From positions 1 through 64,000 of the forward strand of contig DASVOS010000017.1 in NCBI GenBank assembly GCA_036383255.1: a stretch of 64,000 nt of DNA. Reading direction: 5' to 3'. Below, piece after piece: positions 1 through 7,182 of the stretch. A model generated the notes under the pieces. The model was not told the origin of the DNA and ran no database searches. It was given only the letters and a program-made list of their open reading frames with translations. Both the position numbers and the translations under genes were made by a program. Each line of letters begins with the position of its first letter. Position 1 is the stretch's first letter. Source of the DNA: Gammaproteobacteria bacterium. GTDB lineage: Bacteria > Pseudomonadota > Gammaproteobacteria > Natronospirales > REEB76.

Positions 1-564
1 GTCAATATCGGCGGCATCACCACCAACGGTATCGACCTGGCGACCCACTACAAGCTGCCCTCGACCTCCGTGGGCGACTTCAAGGTGGGCCTGGATTGGA
101 CGTTCCTGCGCAGCTTCGTGCAGGTCGTGCCGAACAGCGCCGATCCGACCGGCTTCACTCCCACGGAGTTGGCCGGCACCACGACGGCGTTCGGCGGGTT
201 CCCGAAGCAGAAGGCGAACCTGAGCCTCAACTGGAACTACGGCGACTTCACCGCGGTGTGGAATGTGCAGTACATCTACTCCATGACCGAGGGTTGCCCG
301 AAGGCCGGCTTCGCGGATGGCCTCTGCTCCAATGTGGGGCTGACGGCGGCCGATTCGTCGAACTACGTTGGCAAGACGATCTACCACGACTGGCAGGTTG
401 GCTACCATGTGGACAGCTGGAACACCGACCTCACGTTCGGTATCCGGAACGTCTTCGATAAGCAGCCGCCGACCGCGCTGACGGCGTTCGCCAACAGCTT
501 CCTGCCGGCGTTCTACCGTGTACCTGGCCGCGAGTTCTACGGCCGTGTCTCGGTGAAGTTCTAA
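1..564 (+). CDS. TonB-dependent receptor, C-terminal part (5' end outside window)
   Basis: The reading frame is open from the first base and stops with TAA at 562-564, so about 187 C-terminal residues are present and the plug domain and TonB box lie upstream of the window. The visible part shows alternating aromatic beta-strand sequence typical of a 22-strand outer-membrane barrel. It contains the motif FGIRNVFDKQPP, which is characteristic of TonB-dependent receptors, and ends in aromatic strand residues FYGRVSVKF with a terminal Phe, the usual signal for outer-membrane insertion by the BAM complex. Such proteins import siderophores, cobalamin, saccharides or peptides; the substrate cannot be read from this fragment. 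A strong terminator follows, so it is probably the last gene of its unit. Confidence 0.9.
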   Translation, partial: VNIGGITTNGIDLATHYKLPSTSVGDFKVGLDWTFLRSFVQVVPNSADPTGFTPTELAGTTTAFGGFPKQKANLSLNWNYGDFTAVWNVQYIYSMTEGCPKAGFADGLCSNVGLTAADSSNYVGKTIYHDWQVGYHVDSWNTDLTFGIRNVFDKQPPTALTAFANSFLPAFYRVPGREFYGRVSVKF

Positions 565-590
565 TAACGAACCGTCTAAACGGTCAATTG

Positions 591-617
591 AGCGGCCCCG
601 AAAGGGGCCGCTTTTTT
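591..617 (+). terminator. Rho-independent terminator after TonB receptor
   Basis: AGCGGCCCC, a short AAA-centred loop and GGGGCCGCT are followed by seven T residues. It lies 27 bases after the receptor stop codon and ends that transcript. Confidence 0.9.
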
Positions 618-826
618 TATGGGCTCTTGGATATCAGGAATGCGGGATGTCGGCGTGTCGCGGGGGATACGGAGTGCCAGGGGGCATCCTGGATCTCGTC
701 AGCCCTCGCACGAGCCGGAGCGCGGTATATCACCCATACGCGCCCGGTGCGGGAAGCGGAGTCCGCTAAGCGATCCTATGTCGGCGCAGCGTGGCAGCGT
801 GGGTTGCGCCCGATATCTGCGATGGG
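618..826. other. intergenic stretch without recognisable gene
   Basis: About 210 bases between the receptor terminator and the 3' end of the minus-strand oxygenase. Short frames cross it on the plus strand, but they are rich in Arg, Ser and Pro, have no ribosome binding site and resemble no known protein. I see no promoter, repeat or RNA here. Confidence 0.5.
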
Positions 827-1534
827 TCAGGTGCGCAGCCGCAATACCGGGTCATCGCCGCCGGTGCCTGCCTCGCGCACCCACGCATTGAATGCCACCG
901 TGATACGCTCGCGCTGCCCATAGTAGGGCGCCACCTCGTGCATCAGGTAGGAGGGGAACAGCAGGAGCTGGCCCGCGCGCAGGTTGAAGGCGATGTCACC
1001 CATGCCGTAGGGCGGCTGCCAATGGGCGTTGCCGGGGTCCAGATACATGCCGGCGGTCGTCCGGGCCTCGGAGAAACGCAGGGCACCGCTGTTGGGCTTG
1101 TCCGGAACCGGCACCGAGTCACCCGGGTCCACGCAGTAGACACCAGACCAGGAGGCCATGGGATGGTTGTGCTGGGCGGTGTAGCCGCCGTGGCGCGTCA
1201 GGTGGTACCAGCTGTGGTGATGGATGCGCAGCTGCTGCATCTCTTCCATCTTGTAGCCATTCAGCTGCTGCACCACGTAGCCTACGTGCTGCAGGCAGAA
1301 CTGAGCCAGCGCCTGGATCTCCGGTTCCGGGTTCTCGAACAGCGAGAAGTCGCTCTCGTACACCGCCACCTTCATGACGGCGGTAGGAGCTGAGCTGCGC
1401 CTGCGGCCCGGGTCGGCTTCCCAGCGCAGGAACAGCTCACGCAGGCGCGCGTTGAGCGCCCCCGGATCCGGCAGGGCGCTGTCCACGATCGGCGAGGCGA
1501 ACGCCGGGAAGATGTTGATGCGCGGTTGTGCCAT
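827..1534 (-). CDS. putative 2OG-Fe(II) oxygenase (TIGR02466 / 2OG-FeII_Oxy_5 type)
   Basis: A 235-residue protein with the double-stranded beta-helix signature of the TIGR02466 family. QHNHPMASWSGVYCV places the proximal ligands at His122 and His124. LFPSYLMHEVAPYYG gives the distal His199. The following RERITVAFN supplies Arg210, the expected 2-oxoglutarate carboxylate contact. The proximal motif is HxH instead of the commoner HxD, a pattern I associate with this family. Members are predicted to hydroxylate an unknown substrate using Fe(II), O2 and 2OG; no signal peptide is seen, so it should be cytoplasmic. It is divergent from the oxygenase starting at 1624. The start ATG at 1532-1534 was chosen because MAQPRINIFP matches the usual family N-terminus (a short strand leading into the fold). 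Confidence 0.82.
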   Translation of the reverse strand: MAQPRINIFPAFASPIVDSALPDPGALNARLRELFLRWEADPGRRRSSAPTAVMKVAVYESDFSLFENPEPEIQALAQFCLQHVGYVVQQLNGYKMEEMQQLRIHHHSWYHLTRHGGYTAQHNHPMASWSGVYCVDPGDSVPVPDKPNSGALRFSEARTTAGMYLDPGNAHWQPPYGMGDIAFNLRAGQLLLFPSYLMHEVAPYYGQRERITVAFNAWVREAGTGGDDPVLRLRT

Positions 1535-1623
1535 GGCTGACCTTCGCGTGCGGCTTGCAATGCCGTGCCGGGGTATTCATATTAAAGGGCGGAATCCAGG
1601 GGAACAACGGCTTCGGAGGCGGC
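1535..1623. promoter_or_regulatory. divergent promoter region between two oxygenase genes
   Basis: Only 89 bases separate the two divergent start codons, so both promoters must lie here. It contains the AT-rich run TATTCATATTAAA near 1572-1584, a possible -10 region, and a GGAGG ribosome binding site at 1615-1619 for the plus-strand gene. The exact promoter hexamers are not certain. Confidence 0.45.
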
Positions 1624-2181
1624 ATGCAGGCATCCCGCAGGCATCTCATCGACGGTCGGGAAGTGCGTGTCTACGACGGCCTCCTGTCCCAGCAGGACAT
1701 CCTGCGCTTGACCGCCATGTTCGACGATGGCGCCTTCACCCGCACTGAATGGGCCCGGCCCGAGACAGCCGCGGTACGCCACTGGGCGCTGAACATCCCC
1801 CATGATACCGCCCTCAAGCTGCCGGTCTATGCGCCGACCCTGCAGGCCGCCCAGGATACGGTGCCCGGCGGGGCCTACAAGGTATACCGCTGCTACTGCA
1901 ATCATGCCGCCTACGGCGACATGCTTTTCACCCACACCGACTGCGAACCGGGAGGCAAGGACCTCACGGCACTCTGGTACGTGGCGCCGCAATGGGACTT
2001 GGAGTGGGGTGGAGAGACACTGTTCTTCGACAAGGACCGGGACGCGGCAGCGGTGGTGAGCCCGCGGCCGGGGCGCCTGGTGATCTTCGATGGCACCATC
2101 CTGCATGCGGGCCGGCCGCCCAACCGGGCCTGCTACGCGCCGCGCTATACCCTGGCTTACAAACTCGAGCCGGCGGCCTAG
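1624..2181 (+). CDS. 2OG-Fe(II) oxygenase, prolyl 4-hydroxylase-like
   Basis: A 185-residue protein with the classic facial triad: His104 and Asp106 in FTHTDCEPGG and His161 in GTILHAGRPP. Arg174 in APRYTLAYKL is the likely 2OG-binding residue. The order YKVYRCYCN...H.D...WGGETLFF...RPGRLVIFDGTILHAG follows the prolyl 4-hydroxylase/PKHD group. The start at 1624 is chosen because GGAGG lies 4 bases upstream; a longer in-frame start at 1528 would overlap the divergent gene and adds unrelated sequence. No signal peptide is present. Its 3' end nearly touches the end of the converging TPR-sulfotransferase gene (5 bases apart). Substrate unknown; hydroxylation of a protein side chain or free amino acid are both possible. 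Confidence 0.85.
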   Translation: MQASRRHLIDGREVRVYDGLLSQQDILRLTAMFDDGAFTRTEWARPETAAVRHWALNIPHDTALKLPVYAPTLQAAQDTVPGGAYKVYRCYCNHAAYGDMLFTHTDCEPGGKDLTALWYVAPQWDLEWGGETLFFDKDRDAAAVVSPRPGRLVIFDGTILHAGRPPNRACYAPRYTLAYKLEPAA

Positions 2182-2186
2182 CCGCC

Positions 2187-3908
2187 TCAGGCCTCGTAGC
2201 CGAAACGCTCGATGTAGGGCCTGAGGACCGGAAGCACCCTCTCCAGCTGCGAGCGGTAGCGGCGCCAGCGCTCGACCGCATCGGCATAGACGGGCTGGAC
2301 GACCTGATGATAGCTCGGAGTGTAGATGCGGCCACGCTTCTTCGCATGCTGGATATGGTCCTGCATGGCCTCTTCCCATCCCAATCCCAGGAAAGCCAGC
2401 AGCCGCCGCAGCTCAGCGTCTTTGTCGGCGATAAGCGCCTCATAGCGGAGTTCATGCACCTCGAGGGGCAGCGCATCACGAAAGTGGATCCACAGGTCCA
2501 TGACGCAGCTATACGTCAGCGCGGTATTTTCCAGGTCCCGGAAATTGTCCAACGCCGGATTGTTGCCGAAAGCCTGCATGAAACAAGACAGGGCCACATC
2601 GCACGGATGGCGCAGCGCAAATATGAAGCGGGCGCCCGGGAACAGGAGCTGGATGAAGGCCGCATGCGCCGAATAGAAAGGGTTCTTGTCCACCACCAGC
2701 ATGTCATGCGCGACCGGCCCTAGCAGTTTGTCGGCCTCCTGCCAGTAGGCGGCGCGCAGATCCCTTATCTGGTCCGGCGTGAGCGCAGCCAGGGCCTGCG
2801 GATACCCGCCTGGGAGACGACGCACCTGCTCCAGCACCTTGTCGATGATCGGTTCTTCCTCGAGTACGTTGATGCCGGGGTGCGCGTCCAGCATCGTATC
2901 CAGCAAGGTGGTCCCCGATCGCGGGAAACCGACCAGGAACACCGGGCTCCGGCGGTCTTCGAGCGGGGGCTTCGGCCAGCCGCGGGGTGTGGCGCCGCTG
3001 AAGAACATCAGGCTCTTCTGCAGGGAGCTGACGAACTCGTCGGCGCCGCTTCGCAGATGAGGCCAGACCTCCTTGCTCAAGGCATTACCCGCCATGAAGT
3101 GCGCATAGGCGTCATCTTCGCGGCCTAGCTGGTCATAGTCACGGCCCAGCTCGAATTCCATGGAGCGCCGCACCACAGGGCTAAGGTCATCGCGCTTGAG
3201 CTGTGCTTCAAGCCGCGCCGCCGATCCGGCGTACTCTCCGCGACGCCGTTCGCAACGGGCCGCCACGAGGTGCAGGTTCTCCTGCCGCGGATCGGTCCCG
3301 AAACCTCTGGATAGGGCCCATTCAGCTTCGTCCAGGAGGTTGGTCTGTTCATAGAGAGTGGCGAGGTTCGACCAGACATCCGCATTGCCAGGGTCGAGTT
3401 CGGTCGAGCGACGATAGGCATCGATCGCGCCTACATAGTCATGCTTGCGATTCAGGGCTATCGCCAGGTTGTTGTGCACCACCGCCTCGGCGGGGGCGAT
3501 GCGTATCGCTTCGTTGTAAGCGGCGATCGCTCCGTCGACGTCACCCATCTCCTTGAGTGCGAGGCCGAGGCTGTTCAGCAGGTTCGGGTCATGGCGTCCC
3601 GCCTGCTGTGCGGCTTGATAGGAGGAGATCGCTTCATGCCAGCGCTGGGATTGGAAATACGCGTTGCCCAGTGTCTCGAGCAGGCCGCCGTCGCGGGGCC
3701 AGCGGCGGACCGCGGCTTCAAGGCGCGGCAGAGCCCGCCCGGCGGCGCCCTGGTCAAGCAATAGGCGGCCGGTCATGTATAGGGCGCCGACGTGCTCCGG
3801 CTCGCGGCGCAACAGGTCTTCAGCCATGCCGAATGCGCCCGCGGCATCGCCCCTCTCATAGGCATCGACTGCCGCGTTGAACAGCTGCGCCGTGGAGACC
3901 TCGCTCAC
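2187..3908 (-). CDS. TPR-repeat sulfotransferase
   Basis: A 573-residue protein. Residues 5 to about 280 are tandem tetratricopeptide repeats (for example LLNSLGLALKEMGDVDGAIAAY), a protein-binding solenoid. Residues from about 320 form a Sulfotransfer_3-type domain: the 5'-phosphosulfate loop VGFPRSGTTLLD (326-337) and the 3'-phosphate motif RHPCDVALSCF (433-443). The reaction is transfer of sulfate from PAPS to a hydroxyl or amine. TPR-linked bacterial members resemble protein-tyrosine sulfotransferases, so a protein or peptide acceptor is plausible. The GTG at 3906-3908 was chosen because it forms a GTGA overlap with the upstream fusion gene; another GTG at 3929 would add seven residues. 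The coupling suggests the two products are made together. Confidence 0.85.
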   Translation of the reverse strand: MSEVSTAQLFNAAVDAYERGDAAGAFGMAEDLLRREPEHVGALYMTGRLLLDQGAAGRALPRLEAAVRRWPRDGGLLETLGNAYFQSQRWHEAISSYQAAQQAGRHDPNLLNSLGLALKEMGDVDGAIAAYNEAIRIAPAEAVVHNNLAIALNRKHDYVGAIDAYRRSTELDPGNADVWSNLATLYEQTNLLDEAEWALSRGFGTDPRQENLHLVAARCERRRGEYAGSAARLEAQLKRDDLSPVVRRSMEFELGRDYDQLGREDDAYAHFMAGNALSKEVWPHLRSGADEFVSSLQKSLMFFSGATPRGWPKPPLEDRRSPVFLVGFPRSGTTLLDTMLDAHPGINVLEEEPIIDKVLEQVRRLPGGYPQALAALTPDQIRDLRAAYWQEADKLLGPVAHDMLVVDKNPFYSAHAAFIQLLFPGARFIFALRHPCDVALSCFMQAFGNNPALDNFRDLENTALTYSCVMDLWIHFRDALPLEVHELRYEALIADKDAELRRLLAFLGLGWEEAMQDHIQHAKKRGRIYTPSYHQVVQPVYADAVERWRRYRSQLERVLPVLRPYIERFGYEA

Positions 3909-5737
3909 AGCCGGTTGTCCAATGAGCACAGCTGCGACTGCAGGGCACCGAGGCCCTCCAGCACTGGCTTGAGTGCTTGCTCATGCCGGCGCCACTTGTC
4001 CGGCATGGGCGCGCTCAGCGTATAACGCGAGGGCGGCAGGCCTCCCGCGAGGGAGCGCTGTAGTTCCGCCGGAGGCGGCAGGCCGATGAAGGCGGCGGCA
4101 CGCTGCACCACGCCGGCGGGATCACGCACCAGCTCGGCGTAGTCCAGCACTCGCCAGCGTTCCCGCGGGAGTTTGGATAGTTCATCGACTATGGCTTGGT
4201 TCGCCGCGCGCCATTGCGCGGCTACTACGTCCGCGGGCGGCCTGCCGCGCAGTTCGCGCCAGCCGTGCGGCAACAGCAGGGACCAGGGCGGGCCCGGCCA
4301 GTCAGGCAGGTCCGGATAAGTGACGAAGCGGCCCGACTGCCATGCATCCAGCATGCTGCCCAGGTTCTCCGCGGCACTGCGGTGTATGAACAGGAACACC
4401 GCGTCCGGGAACAGCTCCTTCAGGAATGGGATGCGCAGCGCGTTCTTCGGCGTCTTCTCCAGGAGGCGCACGCCCGGTGGAGGCTCGTCCAGTGTCAGCC
4501 AGCGGCGCCCCTGGTGGTCGCGCAGCTGCAAAGTGAAGTTCCTGAGGACACCATCGCGGTTATCGGGCGTGGCATCCTCCCCGGTGAGCGAGTTGGAGGC
4601 GAAACCGCGGTTTCGGGGCGAGAGTGCGGCGATACTCTCGATCTCCGCATGGCTCTCATCGCCTAGATTCCACAACCCGGGGATGCGGGCGAGGGTCTCG
4701 AACAGCAGCGTGCTGCCGCTGCGCGGCGCAGCCACGACGATCACCGGCCGCGTGAATGCCGGCACCGGCGCGGCGGCGAGCCAGGCCTGGAAACCTTCGA
4801 ACATGCCGGACAGGAACTTCTGCAGTACCACGTTCACCTGGGTGCTGTTGCTCGGCAAGCGCAGTCCGGCACCGAGCTGGCCGGCGCGCTTCAACGTATC
4901 CTCGATGAGCACGGCGTAATGGGCATGATGGCGCGGTTCACCGCCGAAGCGCGCCCACAGCGCCTGCCATTCGTTGGCGAAGTCCAGCATGGCGTTCTCG
5001 AGGCCGGCGTGTTGGGCAGTGCGGGCTGGGGCGCTCCGCAGGTCGCCTACCAGTTCATGCATCGTGCCCTTGACCGCGGCGGGGTGCGCCAGCGGCTCTG
5101 GGGCATGGGACTCGAACAGGAGAGGCGCGTCGGCGCCTTCCCGGTATTCCACCGGCTGGGTCGGCAACTGCGCCGCCGCGGAGGTCACCGCACCGGTGGA
5201 CGCGAGCTGCCAGAAGGCGGCGCTGCCTACCGTATCCATCACCAGGTGCACGCGGCGGATGCCGCTGCGGTTGACCACATAGTGCGGACGCCAATTGTCG
5301 AAGATCCACGCCTCACCCTCGCCCATGTGGATTTCGACCCCATCGCAGTTGAAGCGCACGCTGGGGTCCGTGACGATCGGTACATGGATGCGGATGCGGT
5401 CGCGCCAGTAGAAGTCGATGTCGGTATGGGGCGTCACCTCTGCACCCGGTTCCAGGCGCATCAGGCGCGAACGGCCCAGCACGGTCTGGAAGCTCGCCAT
5501 CACCTGGCGCAGGTAATCGCACTGGGCCAGACGCGGGGCGGGTGCCATGGCGCCGTGGGTATCGTCGTTCTCACCGCCGCGGTGGGAGACCAGCACCAGC
5601 GCCGAGTTCCCGGCGAAGCCCTGGGGATGGGCCCGCCACTCGCTCTCCGGGATGCGGTCCACCTCGGCCTTGAGGCGGGCCACGTCGAAGCGCAGCGGAA
5701 GCTTGATGAAAGGGGCGGGGAGACGCATGCGGGCCAT
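3905..5737 (-). CDS. fusion: aspartyl/asparaginyl beta-hydroxylase domain + sulfotransferase domain
   Basis: A 610-residue two-domain protein. Residues about 1-175 form an Asp/Asn beta-hydroxylase-type cupin: RLEPGAEVTPHTDIDFYW with His104 and Asp106, IHMGEGEAWIFDNWRPHYVVN with His152, then RRVHLVMD with Arg162 as likely 2OG contact. Residues about 330-610 form a sulfotransferase: the PAPS loop VVAAPRSGSTLLFE (334-347) and the later FLFIHRSAAENLGSML as 3'-phosphate motif. The two are joined by a roughly 150-residue helical linker. The start at 5737 leaves 37 bases to the divergent gene at 5775; ATG at 5728 is an alternative, and the longer frame upstream runs into the divergent gene. The architecture directly couples a hydroxylating with a sulfating enzyme. 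Substrate unknown. Confidence 0.83.
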   Translation of the reverse strand: MARMRLPAPFIKLPLRFDVARLKAEVDRIPESEWRAHPQGFAGNSALVLVSHRGGENDDTHGAMAPAPRLAQCDYLRQVMASFQTVLGRSRLMRLEPGAEVTPHTDIDFYWRDRIRIHVPIVTDPSVRFNCDGVEIHMGEGEAWIFDNWRPHYVVNRSGIRRVHLVMDTVGSAAFWQLASTGAVTSAAAQLPTQPVEYREGADAPLLFESHAPEPLAHPAAVKGTMHELVGDLRSAPARTAQHAGLENAMLDFANEWQALWARFGGEPRHHAHYAVLIEDTLKRAGQLGAGLRLPSNSTQVNVVLQKFLSGMFEGFQAWLAAAPVPAFTRPVIVVAAPRSGSTLLFETLARIPGLWNLGDESHAEIESIAALSPRNRGFASNSLTGEDATPDNRDGVLRNFTLQLRDHQGRRWLTLDEPPPGVRLLEKTPKNALRIPFLKELFPDAVFLFIHRSAAENLGSMLDAWQSGRFVTYPDLPDWPGPPWSLLLPHGWRELRGRPPADVVAAQWRAANQAIVDELSKLPRERWRVLDYAELVRDPAGVVQRAAAFIGLPPPAELQRSLAGGLPPSRYTLSAPMPDKWRRHEQALKPVLEGLGALQSQLCSLDNRL

Positions 5738-5774
5738 TGTACCGGGGAGGGATGTCCCACGGTACACTTCGCGT

Positions 5775-6419
5775 ATGGACCTTGGCTTCGACAAGCGAGC
5801 ACACGTCACCACCTGCCGCAGGCTGCCGCTGCCGGTGGACAGCGCACGCTTGCAGCGTGAGGTGGCGGCGCTGCCGGCGGAACTGTGGGGCAACGTACGC
5901 GCACCGGTGCACCGCGAGACCCAGTCGTTGTTCCTCAAGGGCCATGCACCGGCATTGGGCATTCCGGAAGACCCAGAACAGCCGGCCCTGGCGGCCTGCC
6001 CCTACATCCGCGAGCTGCTCTACGGCCTCCTGCCGGGCGTGCCAGGCAAGTGCCTCCTCGCTGCGCTACGTCCCCGCGGCATCGTCTATCCCCACATGGA
6101 CGTGGAGAACGACTATTTCGTCCACTCCTTCCGCGTGCACCTGCCGGTGTTCACCAACCCGCAGGTGCGCCTCTACTGCAACGGGCGTTTCTTCCGCATG
6201 GCAGCAGGCGAGGTCTGGACGCTGAACAACCTCGCGCCCCATGCGGTAGTGAATGATCATCCCGACGAAGCGCGGGTGCACCTCATCTTCGACGTCTTTC
6301 CGTCGCCGGAAGCGGTCGCGCGCGTGGATGCGGCGGGGGAGGCGGAAGGCATGGAGGAACCGGAGTTGTTCGCGCGGCTCTCGGGTACGCGGCCGGCCGG
6401 CGCGCAGGTGATGGACTAG
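5775..6419 (+). CDS. aspartyl/asparaginyl beta-hydroxylase family protein
   Basis: A 214-residue stand-alone relative of the N-terminal domain of the divergent fusion protein. The triad is His107 and Asp109 (VYPHMDVEND) and His156 (NNLAPHAVVN), with Arg167 (ARVHLIFDVF) for 2OG. The shared order, including an FRVHLPVFTNPQVRLYCNG strand matching IRIHVPIVTDPSVRFNCDG of the fusion, suggests the two are paralogues facing each other across a 37-base intergenic gap. ATG 5775 is the only start downstream of the fusion gene's start that keeps the conserved N-terminus. No signal peptide; cytoplasmic. Substrate unknown. Confidence 0.82.
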   Translation: MDLGFDKRAHVTTCRRLPLPVDSARLQREVAALPAELWGNVRAPVHRETQSLFLKGHAPALGIPEDPEQPALAACPYIRELLYGLLPGVPGKCLLAALRPRGIVYPHMDVENDYFVHSFRVHLPVFTNPQVRLYCNGRFFRMAAGEVWTLNNLAPHAVVNDHPDEARVHLIFDVFPSPEAVARVDAAGEAEGMEEPELFARLSGTRPAGAQVMD

Positions 6420-6455
6420 ATGCAAGACCCAAGATGGGCCTATCGCCTCTAGCTA

Positions 6456-7160
6456 TCAGAATCCGTAACCGTAGCTCTCGATGATGGCCCAGTCCCGCTC
6501 CGCCACCAGTTCCTTCAGTTCCCCATCGTAGTAGTTGCGGTAGTCACGCCGCGGCGAGGCGTTGACCGCCGGTGCCTCGGCGATGGCTCGCGAGAGTTCC
6601 GGCGTCACCGTGGTGCCGCAGCTCTCCAACAGGCCGGGTAGCTCCTCCCGGAGCTGCTCCATGCGCCCCATGCGCAGGCCGGTGGGGGAGCCGCCGACGA
6701 AGCAGAGATACCGTGTGAGCCAAGTGAGATAACCGGCATCGGGGTCGGTGAAGCCGCGCATCACGGCGCGCGTGATGCCGCTGCCCTGGTTTCCTTCGCG
6801 GCTCTCGGGCAGCGACTGCGCGATCTCCTCGCGCATCGCCGCTTGCAGCGGGTGGCCGAGGTGCAGCAGGTTGTGGATGGTGTCGTGGAAGTCCGCTCGG
6901 CCCTGCTCCGAGACGGCGCGGAAGATAGGGTTACGCTGCGGATTCGCCAGGTTGAAGGCGTACCAGGACACATACCAGTCCCAGGGATTGCGGATGAAGG
7001 CGAAGGCAGGCAAGGCCTTCAGCTCCGCCGGCGCCTCGCTGCGCGGCAGGTGATAACCGATCATGCGCGCACCGGGCAGGTGAGCGAGCAGCAGGCGGTT
7101 CACGAACTGCCCGCCGGTCTTGTGCACGTGGATGAACAGGAACTTCGATGTCGCGATCAT
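6456..7160 (-). CDS. sulfotransferase family protein
   Basis: A 234-residue protein beginning with a strand and the loop FIHVHKTGGQFVNRLL (residues 9-24). This is the HxxKTGG form of the PAPS-binding loop seen in the carbohydrate-type Sulfotransfer_2 families. RNPWDWYVSWY (57-67) is the 3'-phosphate motif. Acceptor unknown; this subgroup often sulfates glycans. ATG at 7160 was chosen because it puts the loop at the very N-terminus as usual for the family and leaves 22 bases after the upstream gene; the frame extends to 7250 but overlaps that gene with unrelated sequence. It is probably co-transcribed with the TPR-hydroxylase upstream. Confidence 0.8.
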   Translation of the reverse strand: MIATSKFLFIHVHKTGGQFVNRLLLAHLPGARMIGYHLPRSEAPAELKALPAFAFIRNPWDWYVSWYAFNLANPQRNPIFRAVSEQGRADFHDTIHNLLHLGHPLQAAMREEIAQSLPESREGNQGSGITRAVMRGFTDPDAGYLTWLTRYLCFVGGSPTGLRMGRMEQLREELPGLLESCGTTVTPELSRAIAEAPAVNASPRRDYRNYYDGELKELVAERDWAIIESYGYGF

Positions 7161-7182
7161 GCCGCGGCTCTTGCGCTGGACT

